Source: Mesorhizobium sp. (GTDB lineage Bacteria; Pseudomonadota; Alphaproteobacteria; Rhizobiales; Rhizobiaceae). From it: a DNA stretch of 54,974 nt. The position numbers and the translations under genes were made by a program. Positions 1 to 9,242 of this stretch are shown here, in pieces (the stretch's first letter is position 1; every line of letters begins with the position of its first letter). The stretch is from assembly GCF_004963255.1 (NCBI RefSeq), contig NZ_SUGA01000013.1, forward strand, positions 85,832 to 140,805, read 5' to 3'. The notes beneath the pieces were generated by a model, which ran no database searches, had not been told where the DNA came from, and worked only from the letters and a program-made list of their open reading frames with translations.

Positions 1-1997
1 TGCGAGCCTTCCGAGACGCTATTGGTGTCGGCATGCGCCGTCGGCACGTCGTCGACAATCTTGACGGTCAGCGTGCCGTTGTCGCTCTGCCCGTCCAGAT
101 CGGTGAGCGTGACGTTGAAACTCTCGAACAGGTTATTGGCGCCCTGAACCGGGTCGTGCGCCTCATTGTCGTTGAGCGTGTAGGTGTAGCTGACCTGGCC
201 GGTGCCGGCATCATAGCCGGTCACGGTCAGCGTGTTGCCGAACGCCGTCGTGAAGGAACCGCCCGTGAACACGCCATTGGTGATGAACTCGTGACCTTCG
301 ATCGACAGCGAGGCGATGCCGTCGGGCGAAGCGATCTTGAACGTCCCGGTATTGATCTCGGATTGGTCGGTCTGCGGTGCGGGATCCTGTGCTTCGCCGG
401 AACCTTCAGATCCTGAGCTTGCCGGCAGGCCTTTTTCGTAAACGACGGTGTCGCCGCCATTGGCTTCGGGCGTGAGGTCGCTGATCTCCGGCGTCGAATT
501 GCCGATCGCGATGGTCAGCGTGGTGTGCGAGGTGTCGCCGTCGCCGTCCTTGATTGTATAGGTGAAGACGTCGTTGACGCCGCCGGGCGTGTTGGCGTCG
601 CGCACATAAGTGTAGCTCCCGTCGGCGTGGAGCGTCAGCTTGCCGTAAGCGCCCTGGACCTGCACGTCGAGCGTGCTCGCGTCGTCCAGATCGGCGTTTG
701 TCGTGCCCTTGGCGACGCCGACGACCTTCGCCCCATCCGCGCCCTGCACGTCCTTGACGCCGTCCGTGGTGTTGCTGTCCCCTGCATCAGTGCCGCCGAG
801 CAGCACGTTGCCGGTAGCCGGGCCGAGCTGGCCGGCCCCTACGCTGTCGACATCGGCGACCGCCGTCGGCACGTCGTCGATGATGGCAACGGCAAAAGTG
901 GTGCTGGCGGTGTCGCCGTCGGAATCGGTGACAGTGATGCTGAAATTGTCCGGAACCGTGTCGGTCTGGTCGTATCCGTCCGTATGTTTTGGATGCGTGA
1001 CCGATTCGGTGACGGTATAATTGTATTCGACCACCCCGGTGCTCGTGTTCAGCGAGACGATGGTGATGTAGCCGAACTGGCCCTGGATCTGCTGTCCGAC
1101 GGTCGTGACGGCAACGCCGTTGATGACGATCGATCCGATGCCGTCCGGCGCGTCGATGGTGATCGTTCCGGTGCTCGACGTTTCCGCGTTACTCGGCGCG
1201 TCGCTGCCTGGCGACTGCTGCGGCCCGCCGTTCAAGCCGGTTTCGCTGGCCGCCTCGCTCGGGCTGAGCAGCGACACCGCCACGACGGAAATGCCCCTGT
1301 CGACAAGAGAGGGAAACAGCTCACGGTGCTCCGGCTGGCCGAACTGCAATGCGGTCGGCGGCAGCAGAGCGGTCAGGCCGAAGCCGTCGCCGATACCGCC
1401 GGGAGGCACCGAGAAGTTTCCGCCGGCGCTACCCGGCGCGCCATTTCCGCCGGCCGAGATCGAGCCGTCGGCGCCGAAGGCGACGTCGACATGGCTGGCC
1501 TCGAGGGCGGCGATCAGGGCCACGCGCGGCACCTCGACATCGCCGATGATGAAGGTCGGTACATTGAGCGCGCCGTCCTTGATGACGATCTCGGATCCGT
1601 CGGGCTGCTGAAGCACGAGGTTGTGCCCGTCGACCTTGATGTTGTCGATCGAGACATTGGCCGGGAGCTTGACGACATTGCCGGCTTCGGCGTGATATTC
1701 ATGCGGCACGTTCGCGGCCGCTGCATTCGACGCCGGCGCGTTTGCGGCCGGTGCGCTCCCTTGGGCGGCATTGGAAGCCGGAGCGTTGGAGGCGGGGGCA
1801 TTCGCATTGGCTGCCGGCTGGTTTGCGGCGCCCTGCGCCGGCGCGCCGCTGCCGACATCGACCGGCACCGGCTCGCTCGCCGCCTGGCCGGTGGTCGCCT
1901 GCGCGACCTGGACACCCGTCGAGTTGTGGTTTTCAGCGGCGCTGCTGTGCTCGTTCCAGGAATTTGAAACGGCGTCGAATTCGATATTGGTCGTCAT
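1..1997 (-). CDS. Large type I-secreted repeat adhesin, LapA/Bap-like (N-terminal part, runs off the window)
   Basis: The minus-strand frame is open from ATG at 1997 to the window edge, giving 665 residues with the C-terminus missing. There is no Sec signal peptide, as expected for a type I substrate whose signal is C-terminal. Residues about 49-98 are Ala/Pro/Asn-rich with repeats of APASNA. Residues about 100-170 form a globular segment (EAGNVVKLP to IIGDVEVPR) that could act as a retention module. Two copies of a T1SS-143/VCBS-like repeat start near residues 275 (GTITIDAPDGI) and 550 (GTFKIASPDGI), each ending in a D-x-D-G motif and DDVPTA. Another VCBS-like unit lies between them. The D-x-D-G motifs suggest calcium binding. 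The LapG-like protease and the secretion operon next door fit a cell-surface adhesin. The substrate and the rest of the repeats are unknown. Confidence 0.85.
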   Translation of the reverse strand, partial: MTTNIEFDAVSNSWNEHSSAAENHNSTGVQVAQATTGQAASEPVPVDVGSGAPAQGAANQPAANANAPASNAPASNAAQGSAPAANAPASNAAAANVPHEYHAEAGNVVKLPANVSIDNIKVDGHNLVLQQPDGSEIVIKDGALNVPTFIIGDVEVPRVALIAALEASHVDVAFGADGSISAGGNGAPGSAGGNFSVPPGGIGDGFGLTALLPPTALQFGQPEHRELFPSLVDRGISVVAVSLLSPSEAASETGLNGGPQQSPGSDAPSNAETSSTGTITIDAPDGIGSIVINGVAVTTVGQQIQGQFGYITIVSLNTSTGVVEYNYTVTESVTHPKHTDGYDQTDTVPDNFSITVTDSDGDTASTTFAVAIIDDVPTAVADVDSVGAGQLGPATGNVLLGGTDAGDSNTTDGVKDVQGADGAKVVGVAKGTTNADLDDASTLDVQVQGAYGKLTLHADGSYTYVRDANTPGGVNDVFTYTIKDGDGDTSHTTLTIAIGNSTPEISDLTPEANGGDTVVYEKGLPASSGSEGSGEAQDPAPQTDQSEINTGTFKIASPDGIASLSIEGHEFITNGVFTGGSFTTAFGNTLTVTGYDAGTGQVSYTYTLNDNEAHDPVQGANNLFESFNVTLTDLDGQSDNGTLTVKIVDDVPTAHADTNSVSEGS

Positions 1998-2320
1998 AGC
2001 TCAAGCCCCTCCGGCATTTCCCGGAAAGAGACATGTGAGGCCCGGACTTTGCAACAGACCTTCAAGCTATTTCATATATTCAAATATGTAGAGAATCGCA
2101 TTTTTTGCACTTGGTAAATCGCAAAGATATACGCGGTTATGTATGATCTTAAGGAATGCGGAATTGGCCGCGGCGCGCAGCGTCGGTTTGGTAAATAGAA
2201 GTACAAATTTAAATAAAATTTGACGCAAAATAGAATAGAGTGATTCGCGGAAACTTACCCACCTTCCTTTCCGATAATTTGAGACAAGATTGGTAGCGTC
2301 CACAGTCAAAGGTGGGCGTT
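1998..2320. promoter_or_regulatory. AT-rich divergent promoter region between adhesin and protease
   Basis: This 323-base gap separates the divergent adhesin (start 1997) and protease (start 2321). Roughly 2070-2290 is much richer in A and T than the rest of the window, with runs such as AATTTAAATAAAATTTGAC near 2207. A near-palindrome, CATATATTCAAATATG, lies at 2073-2088. No coding frame here looks real. It probably holds both promoters, and the AT-rich stretch could bind H-NS/MucR/Ros-type or other AT-preferring regulators. That last point is inference. Confidence 0.5.
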
Positions 2321-3265
2321 ATGAAAATACAAAAAGCAGCCCCGGGAATGACGGGGATCAAGGTTTTCTTGCTGGCTGTCGGCCTTGCCGGCCTGGCAAA
2401 TCCATCATCCGCCAGCGCGAATTCCGGTCCGGAACCGGCCCTGCAAAAGGTGATTGCGCCGGCGAATCTCGGCGGCGTTTCGCTGGCCCGGCCGCAGCCC
2501 TGGCAGCCGGCGGCCGCATACCGGATCGCGGACATTTCGGCTGGCTACGCGCCGGCGGCCGAGGTCGGAGCGCTTTTCGCCGCCAAGGCCGAACCCGGCA
2601 TCGACCCGATCCATACCGCCGCGATCATCCCCGGTGTCTTCGGCTCCGTCGCCTTGTCGATGCACAACTTCCCCGTAGCGGCGCGCTGGGCTCCCGTCTA
2701 CAAGGCCATCGTCGACTGCACGGCGGGTAGCCCTTGCGACCATGAGAGCCCGGCTTTCTCCGAGATCATCGACATTGCCGCGGGCAAGGGCTTTCGCGAC
2801 AAGCTCTCCTTCGTCAACTCAAGCATCAACCGCCTGATCGCCTATCGCAAGGACAGCGTCGTCTACGGCAAGCTCGACTATTGGGCAAAGCCTTCGGAAA
2901 TCCTCGAGCATCGCGCCGGCGATTGCGAGGACTTCGCCATACTCAAGATGGCGGCGCTGCTCAGGGCCGGCATTCCGGCTGAGAGCATGTCGCTGGTGGT
3001 GCTCCAGGATCGCCGCCGCAAGTTCTTCCATGCAGTCCTGTCGGTCAGCACGGCAAGCGGCGCCTTCATCCTCGACAGCCTGGGCAACGCCGTCCTGCGC
3101 GACAGCGATCTGCCCGACTATGTTCCGCTCTATTCCTTCAGCACCGATCGCGCCTGGATCCACGGATCGAAGTCAGGCGCGCAGATCGCCGACATAGCCG
3201 GCGGCTTCGCGACGGTCGCTCCGGGCGAAGGCTCGCCGGAATCAACTGTCGTATCGAAGCAGTAG
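2321..3265 (+). CDS. LapG-like periplasmic transglutaminase-like cysteine protease (BTLCP, peptidase C93 family)
   Basis: The protein has 314 residues from ATG 2321, preceded by AAAGGTGG. A GTG nine bases upstream is less likely. A signal peptide with a hydrophobic core (FLLAVGLAGLA) ends near ASA, so the mature protein should be periplasmic. The BTLCP core is clear: HRAGDCEDFAILKMAALLRA holds the catalytic Cys, FFHAVL the His, and FILDSLGN the Asp. In Pseudomonas, LapG cuts the N-terminus of the adhesin LapA to release it from the outer membrane and is controlled by c-di-GMP through LapD. Here the adhesin is the divergent neighbour, so a similar release role is likely. No LapD-like gene is in the window, so how activity is controlled is unknown. 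Confidence 0.85.
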   Translation: MKIQKAAPGMTGIKVFLLAVGLAGLANPSSASANSGPEPALQKVIAPANLGGVSLARPQPWQPAAAYRIADISAGYAPAAEVGALFAAKAEPGIDPIHTAAIIPGVFGSVALSMHNFPVAARWAPVYKAIVDCTAGSPCDHESPAFSEIIDIAAGKGFRDKLSFVNSSINRLIAYRKDSVVYGKLDYWAKPSEILEHRAGDCEDFAILKMAALLRAGIPAESMSLVVLQDRRRKFFHAVLSVSTASGAFILDSLGNAVLRDSDLPDYVPLYSFSTDRAWIHGSKSGAQIADIAGGFATVAPGEGSPESTVVSKQ

Positions 3266-3276
3266 GCCGACCGGCT

Positions 3277-3918
3277 CTAGCCGTTGAAGACGAAAGCCAT
3301 CAGAAGTTCCGGCTCGGCGACAGGCGCGCGCACGGCGCTGAGCTGGCCACGATAGCGCCGCTCGCCGGCGCCGATGACGAAGCCGCTGGTGACCGGCGTT
3401 TCGCCATTGGCGTCGAGCCTGGCGAAGATGTCGGTGACGTTGAGATCGAGCGCCAGCTTCAAATCCTGCCGCCCATCCTCTCCGGGCGCGCTCGGCAACT
3501 GTCGCCTGACCAGTTGCTGGAACGGCGTGTTGAAGGCCAGGATTTTTTTCGACGACGACAGGGCGAAGGCGGGCGAGGGGCAGGCGACCAGGATCGCGTT
3601 GATCGTGCGGATCGAGGCGAGCTTGCGCAATTCCATGCTTTCCTCGGCGAGGCCGCGCATGCAGGCGACCCGGATCGCCGAGGTGAGGTTGCCCTGGTCG
3701 GGATGATGCTCCGCGATCTCCTCGACCAGCATGCCGATCGTGCATTTGCGGCTTTCCGCCATGTGCTTCAGCGACACCCAGAAGGCGCGCTCGAGCCGGA
3801 TGCCTCGACGCACGCCGCCGCGCGCCACGACGCGGAATTCCGGGCCGAAATCCTCCGCCGCGAGCGCCGGCAGCAGCCGTTCGCGCGGAGTGTCCGGGCG
3901 GATGGCGCTATCGTTCAC
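3277..3918 (-). CDS. Ribbon-helix-helix domain protein at the end of the type I secretion operon
   Basis: The protein has 213 residues from a GTG start (3918) that overlaps the end of the membrane fusion protein gene by 11 bases. Residues about 36-90 match the RHH_4 type of ribbon-helix-helix fold: RRGIRLERAFWVSLKHMA, then LVEEI, then NLTSAIRVACM. That family is thought to bind DNA. The C-terminal 110 residues (around KKILAFNTPFQQLV) look like a small PAS-type sensor, but this is weak. Translational coupling to the secretion genes suggests a regulator of adhesin export or expression. It ends 11 bases from the stop of the convergent protease gene. Function is otherwise unknown. Confidence 0.75.
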   Translation of the reverse strand: MNDSAIRPDTPRERLLPALAAEDFGPEFRVVARGGVRRGIRLERAFWVSLKHMAESRKCTIGMLVEEIAEHHPDQGNLTSAIRVACMRGLAEESMELRKLASIRTINAILVACPSPAFALSSSKKILAFNTPFQQLVRRQLPSAPGEDGRQDLKLALDLNVTDIFARLDANGETPVTSGFVIGAGERRYRGQLSAVRAPVAEPELLMAFVFNG

Positions 3919-5218
3919 TCATCGCCTCCTGACGCGCCTTGTTGATCGGCTTCAAGAGATAGTTGAGGATCGTCTTGCGTCCGGTCTTGATGTCGACCGA
4001 GCAGATCATGCCAGGGATGATCGAATAGGTCTTGCCGTTCCTTGTCAGCGTCGACTTCTCGGTGGCGACGCGCACCTGATAATAGGGCTCGCCGGTCTTC
4101 TGGTCGACGAGACTATCGGCGGTGATGTTGGAGACCTTGCCCTCGATGCCGCCGAAGATCGAGAAATCATAGGCCGTGACCTTGATCAGCGCCTCCTGGT
4201 TCGGCTGGATGAAGGCGACGTCGCGCGGCGAAACCCGAGCCTCGACCAGCAGCGTTTCGGATGTTGGCACGATGCCGGCTACGACCGCGCCCGGTTGCAC
4301 GAAGGCGCCAAGCGTGTTGACGTCGAGCGTGTTGACGATGCCGTCGACCGGCGAGCGTATATCGGTGCGCGCGACCTTGTCGGTGGCGCCGCGGATGGTC
4401 TCGTCGACGACGGAAAGATCGGCCAGCGCCTGCGTCAGGTCGCTCAGCGCCTCCTGCTGCAATTGCAGGCCGAGCTCGTTCACCTGAAGCTGCGCTTCGG
4501 TGATTGCCGCCTGGGTCTTCTTGATGGTTTCTCCGGCGAGCGCCAGCTGTCCGTGCAGGTCGGTCTGCTCGCGCTCGACGCGGATCTGCTCGGTCCTGGC
4601 CATCAGGCCCTTCTTGACCATGGGTTCGACCAGCGCCGCTTCCTGGTCGGTCACGGCCAGGCTCTTGGCCAGGCGGTCTGAATTGGCGGTGGCCTCGTCC
4701 AGCTCCTTCTCGCGCTGGTCGAGGCGCGATTTGAGAACCGACAGCTTGACCTCGAAATTGTCGCGCCGCGCGACGAGCAGCTTTTGCTCGTTGTCGCAGA
4801 TTTCCGGCGCGACCGTCTGGATTTCCGTGGGGCAGGGGAAGGCCCCTTCGACATTGCCACTCTGCTCGAACTGCAGCCGCGCGATGCGTGCCTGCAGCGC
4901 TCGCGCCTTGGCCTTCTCCTCGCCCAGGCTCGACGTGTTGCCCGAATTGTCGAGACGGATGATGAGGTCGTTCTTCTTGACGGTCTGGCCGATCTGGACG
5001 GCGATCTCCTGCACGACGCCGGGTTCGCTGGCCTGGATGACCTGCGTCTTCGAGGCGGGTATCACCTTGCCTTCGCCACGCGCGATCTCGTCCACCTCGG
5101 CAAAGGATGCCCAGCCCGTGAAGCACACGAACAGGGCGCCGACGATGTAGACGGACGCCGAGGCGAAAAGAGGTGGCCGGTCTTCCCTTGCAAGCATGTC
5201 TGCGTTCCGGTCAGGCAC
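3908..5218 (-). CDS. Type I secretion membrane fusion protein, HlyD family
   Basis: The protein has 436 residues. It has one N-terminal membrane segment (about 19-40, SVYIVGALFVCFTGWASF), then a lipoyl/barrel-sandwich half (EGKVIPASKTQVIQ), a long coiled coil (about 130-270), and the second lipoyl half with the HlyD signature (IRSPVDGIVNTL). The length is typical. The predicted start is GTG 5218, overlapping the ABC gene stop by 8 bases; ATG 5197 is an alternative. It should bridge the inner-membrane ABC exporter and the TolC channel. The tight overlaps on both sides show one operon with the ABC gene and the RHH gene. Confidence 0.92.
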   Translation of the reverse strand: MPDRNADMLAREDRPPLFASASVYIVGALFVCFTGWASFAEVDEIARGEGKVIPASKTQVIQASEPGVVQEIAVQIGQTVKKNDLIIRLDNSGNTSSLGEEKAKARALQARIARLQFEQSGNVEGAFPCPTEIQTVAPEICDNEQKLLVARRDNFEVKLSVLKSRLDQREKELDEATANSDRLAKSLAVTDQEAALVEPMVKKGLMARTEQIRVEREQTDLHGQLALAGETIKKTQAAITEAQLQVNELGLQLQQEALSDLTQALADLSVVDETIRGATDKVARTDIRSPVDGIVNTLDVNTLGAFVQPGAVVAGIVPTSETLLVEARVSPRDVAFIQPNQEALIKVTAYDFSIFGGIEGKVSNITADSLVDQKTGEPYYQVRVATEKSTLTRNGKTYSIIPGMICSVDIKTGRKTILNYLLKPINKARQEAMSER

Positions 5219-7343
5219 TGCCTTTCTGCAGTGCCTGGATGACTTGTTCCTTTGGCCCGTCGGCGACGACGCGGCCTTGCTCGATGACGATGAGGCGGTC
5301 GGCCAGCTCCAGCATGCTGTATCGATGGGTGGATACGATCAGCGTCGTGTTGCGGTCGAACGCCACCTTGAGCTGCTTGATCAACTGCCGTTCCGAGGCG
5401 AGGTCCATCGAACCCGATGGCTCGTCCAGGAAGACGATCTTCGGCTTCGTCAAGAGCAGCCGGGCGATTGCCACCGACTGCCTTTGCCCGCCCGAGAGAT
5501 TGGTGCCGCGCTCGCCGACATTCATGTCGTAGCCGCGCGGATGCCGCGAGACGAAGTCGTCGACGCCCGCGGCCTTCGCCGCGTCGATGATCTCCTCGTC
5601 GGTCGCTTCCGGCGCCGCCATCAGGAGGTTCTCCTTGATGGTTCCCGAAAACAGGTCGCCGGCCTGCGCGACGATGCCGACCGCGGCGCGAACCTCCGAC
5701 GGGTGGTATTGGCGGATGTCGATGCCGTCGAGAAGCAACTCCCCCGACGTCGGCAGGAAAAGCCGGCCGATCAGCCGGCCCATCGTGGTCTTGCCGGAAC
5801 CGATGCGGCCGATGATGCCCACCCGATCGCCGGGCCTGACCGTGATGTTGAGCCCGCTCAGAACCTCGTTTTCCGTGCCGGGATAGGCGAAACCGACATT
5901 CCTGAAGACGAGCGCGCCGCTGCGGATCGGCCGGTTGACGAAACCGACCGTGTCGGGGCGGTCCTCCGGCTGCGACATGATCGTGTTGATGATCCTGAGC
6001 GACAGCATGGCCTGCCGGAAACGCGCAAGCGTGATCGCGATCTGGCCGAGCGGCGCCACGGCGCGGCCGGCGAGCATCACGGTGCCGATGATGGCGCCCG
6101 TCGAGACCTGTCCCTCGGAGAAGGCATAGGCGCCGGCCACAACCAGGGCGACTGTCACGAATTGCTGGATGGCGCCGGTGATGTTACCTGCCGCCGCCGA
6201 GAGCTCCTTGATCTTCTCCGAGGTGTTGGCGGCGTTCTTCGAGTGCTCGCCCCATTTGCGCAGCAGGTAGGCCTCGGCGCGCAGCGACTTGATCGTCTCC
6301 AGCGTGGAAATGGATTCGACCAGCAGGGCCTGGCGCTGGGATGCCTCATTCATCGAGGCCGCGACCCGCTTGCCGATCCGCCGCTGCGTTATCAGCCCGA
6401 CGATGACGGAGATGATGAAAGCCAGCGCCGGTATGATCACCAGCCAGCCGCCGATGGCATAGATCACAGCCAGGAAGACGAACACGAACATCGTGTCGAT
6501 GAAGACGCTGATGGTGTTCGAGGTGAAGAACTCGCGCACGAACTCGTATTGCGTGACACGGTTTGCATACTCACCGGTCGATCCGGGCCGGGCCGAAAGC
6601 GAGGAATTCAGCACCTTTTCGAACAGCAGATAGGATATCCGCAGATCCGCCTTGCGTCCGGCATAGTCGATCAGCGACGCCCTGGCCGTCTTGAGCAGCA
6701 GGTCGAACAGGATGGCCGCGCCGATGCCGAGCGCCAGAACCCAAAGCGTGGAGATCGCCTTGTTCGGCAGGATGCGGTCGTAGACATTCATGGTGAAGAT
6801 CGGCGAGGCGATCGCCAAAAGATTGATGAAGACCGCCGACAGCACCACCTTGGAGTAGGTGCGCCAGAACGCCCCCATGGTGCCGGTCAGCCAGTGGCGC
6901 CTTTCGATCCGCGCGGCCGTGCCGACGGTCATCTCTTCGGCCGTGTTGGCATAGGTGATCGAAAAGGACGTGCCGCCGCTGATGTAGTTCTCGGCGAGTT
7001 CCGCTTTGTCGATCGTGGTGCGGCCGTTTTCCTGGGGCGCCGTCAGATATTGCCCGCCCTCCATTTCCGCCAGTAGCGCGACCGGCAATTGGCTGACGCG
7101 GAAGACGATCGCCGGGAGATCGAAGCGGCCGCGCAGGAAATCGCGATGGCTGAAATCATGGACCTCCAGTCCGATGCGCTCGGCCAGGTGGCGGATTTCA
7201 TCCGGCTCGATGCGCGTCTCCGAAATCGGCACGCCGGCAAACAGAACCGTTTCCGCGCTCGGCCTGCCGAGATAGGCCGCAACAGCGCAGAAGCAGGCTT
7301 TGAAAGCCTCCTTGGGCGACAAGATATGAGGTTGCTGGTTCAC
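5211..7343 (-). CDS. Type I secretion ABC transporter/permease, LssB-like
   Basis: The protein has 710 residues from GTG 7343. Residues 1-130 resemble a C39-like domain, but the Cys and His needed for peptidase activity are not in place. This is typical of exporters of large adhesins that have no leader to cut. Residues about 150-430 are a six-helix ABC transmembrane domain. The ATPase follows, with Walker A GRIGSGKTT, signature LSGGQRQSVAIARLL and Walker B IVFLDEPSGSMD, then the switch His in IVSTHR. It should energise export of the neighbouring repeat adhesin. It lies between the tolC-like gene (39-base gap) and the hlyD-like gene (overlap). Confidence 0.92.
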   Translation of the reverse strand: MNQQPHILSPKEAFKACFCAVAAYLGRPSAETVLFAGVPISETRIEPDEIRHLAERIGLEVHDFSHRDFLRGRFDLPAIVFRVSQLPVALLAEMEGGQYLTAPQENGRTTIDKAELAENYISGGTSFSITYANTAEEMTVGTAARIERRHWLTGTMGAFWRTYSKVVLSAVFINLLAIASPIFTMNVYDRILPNKAISTLWVLALGIGAAILFDLLLKTARASLIDYAGRKADLRISYLLFEKVLNSSLSARPGSTGEYANRVTQYEFVREFFTSNTISVFIDTMFVFVFLAVIYAIGGWLVIIPALAFIISVIVGLITQRRIGKRVAASMNEASQRQALLVESISTLETIKSLRAEAYLLRKWGEHSKNAANTSEKIKELSAAAGNITGAIQQFVTVALVVAGAYAFSEGQVSTGAIIGTVMLAGRAVAPLGQIAITLARFRQAMLSLRIINTIMSQPEDRPDTVGFVNRPIRSGALVFRNVGFAYPGTENEVLSGLNITVRPGDRVGIIGRIGSGKTTMGRLIGRLFLPTSGELLLDGIDIRQYHPSEVRAAVGIVAQAGDLFSGTIKENLLMAAPEATDEEIIDAAKAAGVDDFVSRHPRGYDMNVGERGTNLSGGQRQSVAIARLLLTKPKIVFLDEPSGSMDLASERQLIKQLKVAFDRNTTLIVSTHRYSMLELADRLIVIEQGRVVADGPKEQVIQALQKGSA

Positions 7344-7382
7344 GATCCGCCCCGAAGGAACAGAGATCGATGCTTACATCGG

Positions 7383-8831
7383 CTACTTTTTCCTGACCGG
7401 CGCGAGGATGTCGAACGGCAGATCGTTCTTCTGCTCCGACGGCGTGCGCGCGTAGGTCTCGGTATCGGCCGTGGCCGGCACACCGAATTCCTCACGAGCG
7501 TAGGCCGCGGACTGCTTGGCCGGCTGGATGTTGAGCGTCTTCAGCAATTCGCCGGTCGCGGCCAGCAGCCGGTATTCCGCGAACAGCGACGCGTAGGACG
7601 ACGTGTCGGCCAGTGTCGCGGTGTTGAAGCGCGTGTTCTGGGCATCGAGCACATCGAGCAGCGAGCGCTGTCCGACCTTGAACTGCTCGCGATAGGACGC
7701 CACAAGCTTTTCGTTGGTGGCCGCCTGCTGCCGCAGTGTCTTCGCGAGATCCGCCTGGCGGAAGCGTCGGTCCCAGGAGGTGCGGACGGCTTCCTCGATC
7801 TCGCGCAGCACCTGGTGCAGCGCAAGACGCTGCTCGCTGGTGCGGCGGATCTGTTCCTGCTCGTTGGCCTTGTCGATGCCGCCGCGGTACAGATTCCAGC
7901 GCAGCACCACCCGAGCCTGCAGGTCGCTGGTGTCGCCGTTGTCGCCATCGATATCGTACCCGCCGCGGGCAACACCCTCGGCGGAGATCGTCGGACCGTA
8001 TTTTGCCCGCGCCGCATCGACCAGCGAGGCCGCGGCGTCGATATCGCTGTTGGCCATGTGGACACGCGGATTGTTCTGCCTGGCAAGCCCGATCGCGTCG
8101 TCCAGCGACCGCGGCAGGGCGGCCGAGACATCGGCCGGCCGCGATGGGCTGGTCAGCGGCTTGCCGACATTCTTGAAGAAGCGGATCTTGGCCGCCTCGA
8201 GTTCTTCGGTTGCCTCCTGCATCCGCGCCTTGGCGGCAAAAAGGCGTTCCTCGGCCTGCTGCCGGTCGGCGTCATTGAGCGCGCCGCCTGCGATGCCTTG
8301 CTTGATATCGCTGAGGATGGACTGATGGAAGCCAAGGTTTTTCTTGGCCTCGGCCACGATCGAAGCCTGCAGCATGTATTCCAGATAGTCCTGGACCACC
8401 GCGAGCCCGATGAACTCGGACCGCTCCAGAACCCGGAAGGAGGCTCCGTCGACCCGCGACGCCTGGCGGTTCAGCTCCGCGCGTCGCGCGCCGCTGTCAT
8501 AAAGCGTCTGCGAGACGGTGAGGTCGGCCTCGTTCGGATAGAGGGCTTTGTGATCCTCATCGAGCGCGCGCCGCGTGTCATTGTCCAGGCGGCGAACACC
8601 TGTCGACGCTTCCAGATCGACGCTCGGAAGATAAAGGCCTTTCGCCTGGCGTAGCTCGAATTCGATCGCTTCGCGGTTTTCGATCGCCTGGCCAATCTCC
8701 GGATTGGATTCCACTGCGACGGCAACGGCTTCTTTGAGTGTGAGTGCACTGGCGCTACCGCAAGCCAGCATCGACACCGTGACGGCAAGCGCAAGGCTCC
8801 AGCCGACGGTCACATTACCCGTCCTGGTCAT
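7383..8831 (-). CDS. TolC-family outer membrane channel of the type I secretion system
   Basis: The protein has 482 residues from ATG 8831. A Sec signal peptide ends near SASA (residue 29), followed by LTLKEAVAVAVESNPEIG, the usual opening of the TolC repeat. Two internally similar helical halves follow, with LRQQAATNEKLVASYREQF and VGQRSLLDVLDAQNTRF, which is the standard TolC C-terminal signature. It is the first gene of the minus-strand secretion operon, so the operon promoter should lie in 8832-9063. A role in housekeeping efflux cannot be excluded, but the gene order ties it to adhesin export. Confidence 0.92.
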   Translation of the reverse strand: MTRTGNVTVGWSLALAVTVSMLACGSASALTLKEAVAVAVESNPEIGQAIENREAIEFELRQAKGLYLPSVDLEASTGVRRLDNDTRRALDEDHKALYPNEADLTVSQTLYDSGARRAELNRQASRVDGASFRVLERSEFIGLAVVQDYLEYMLQASIVAEAKKNLGFHQSILSDIKQGIAGGALNDADRQQAEERLFAAKARMQEATEELEAAKIRFFKNVGKPLTSPSRPADVSAALPRSLDDAIGLARQNNPRVHMANSDIDAAASLVDAARAKYGPTISAEGVARGGYDIDGDNGDTSDLQARVVLRWNLYRGGIDKANEQEQIRRTSEQRLALHQVLREIEEAVRTSWDRRFRQADLAKTLRQQAATNEKLVASYREQFKVGQRSLLDVLDAQNTRFNTATLADTSSYASLFAEYRLLAATGELLKTLNIQPAKQSAAYAREEFGVPATADTETYARTPSEQKNDLPFDILAPVRKK

Positions 8832-9242
8832 TTCTACCCCGTGACTATCCCCGCGCCATTTTATTTTTATTGGCGCTTATTTGCCCAAGCCTGCCACCGG
8901 AGCTTTCGGCCAGTATCTATCAGATTTTTCGCGGTTGTGAGCATATAATGGATTAGACACACCTCAAAAGTGCGATTCCGGGCATTAGGGCCAAAGCCTG
9001 TAGCAAAAATGGCACAGAAACCGGTGGCGCCCGCCGGGATTTTTCCCGTTCGGAAAGCCCTGTATGGTTAATGGCATGAAAGAAATGGCGAATCGTGGGA
9101 TGGCCACGCATAAGCTCCCGCGAAATCTGCTCCAGCTCTGCAAACAATGCGCAAGAAATCGCCATGTCCGGCTGGTTTGGTTGGCAAACGGTGATCGTTC
9201 CCTGTATTGCGTGCCGGATCAAAAAGCAGTGGATCTTCTTGC
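8832..9242. promoter_or_regulatory. Divergent intergenic region upstream of the secretion operon and the DRL gene
   Basis: This 411-base gap lies between divergent genes. Just upstream of the tolC-like start is an inverted repeat, GCGCCA (8853-8858) and TGGCGC (8871-8876), with an AT-only 12-base spacer, which could be an operator. Further right the DNA is GC-poorer, with no repeats. A 60-codon frame at 9064-9246 is listed separately with low confidence. No RNA gene was recognised. Confidence 0.35.

Noticed and set aside
1..1997. Truncated adhesin pseudogene
   Set aside because: The frame is open to the window edge with intact repeats. The truncation is caused by the window.
5196..7076. Long plus-strand frame antisense to the ABC exporter
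   Set aside because: It is a shadow of the GC-rich coding strand, with Arg/Asp/Gly-rich sequence and no domain, while the minus strand has clear ABC motifs.
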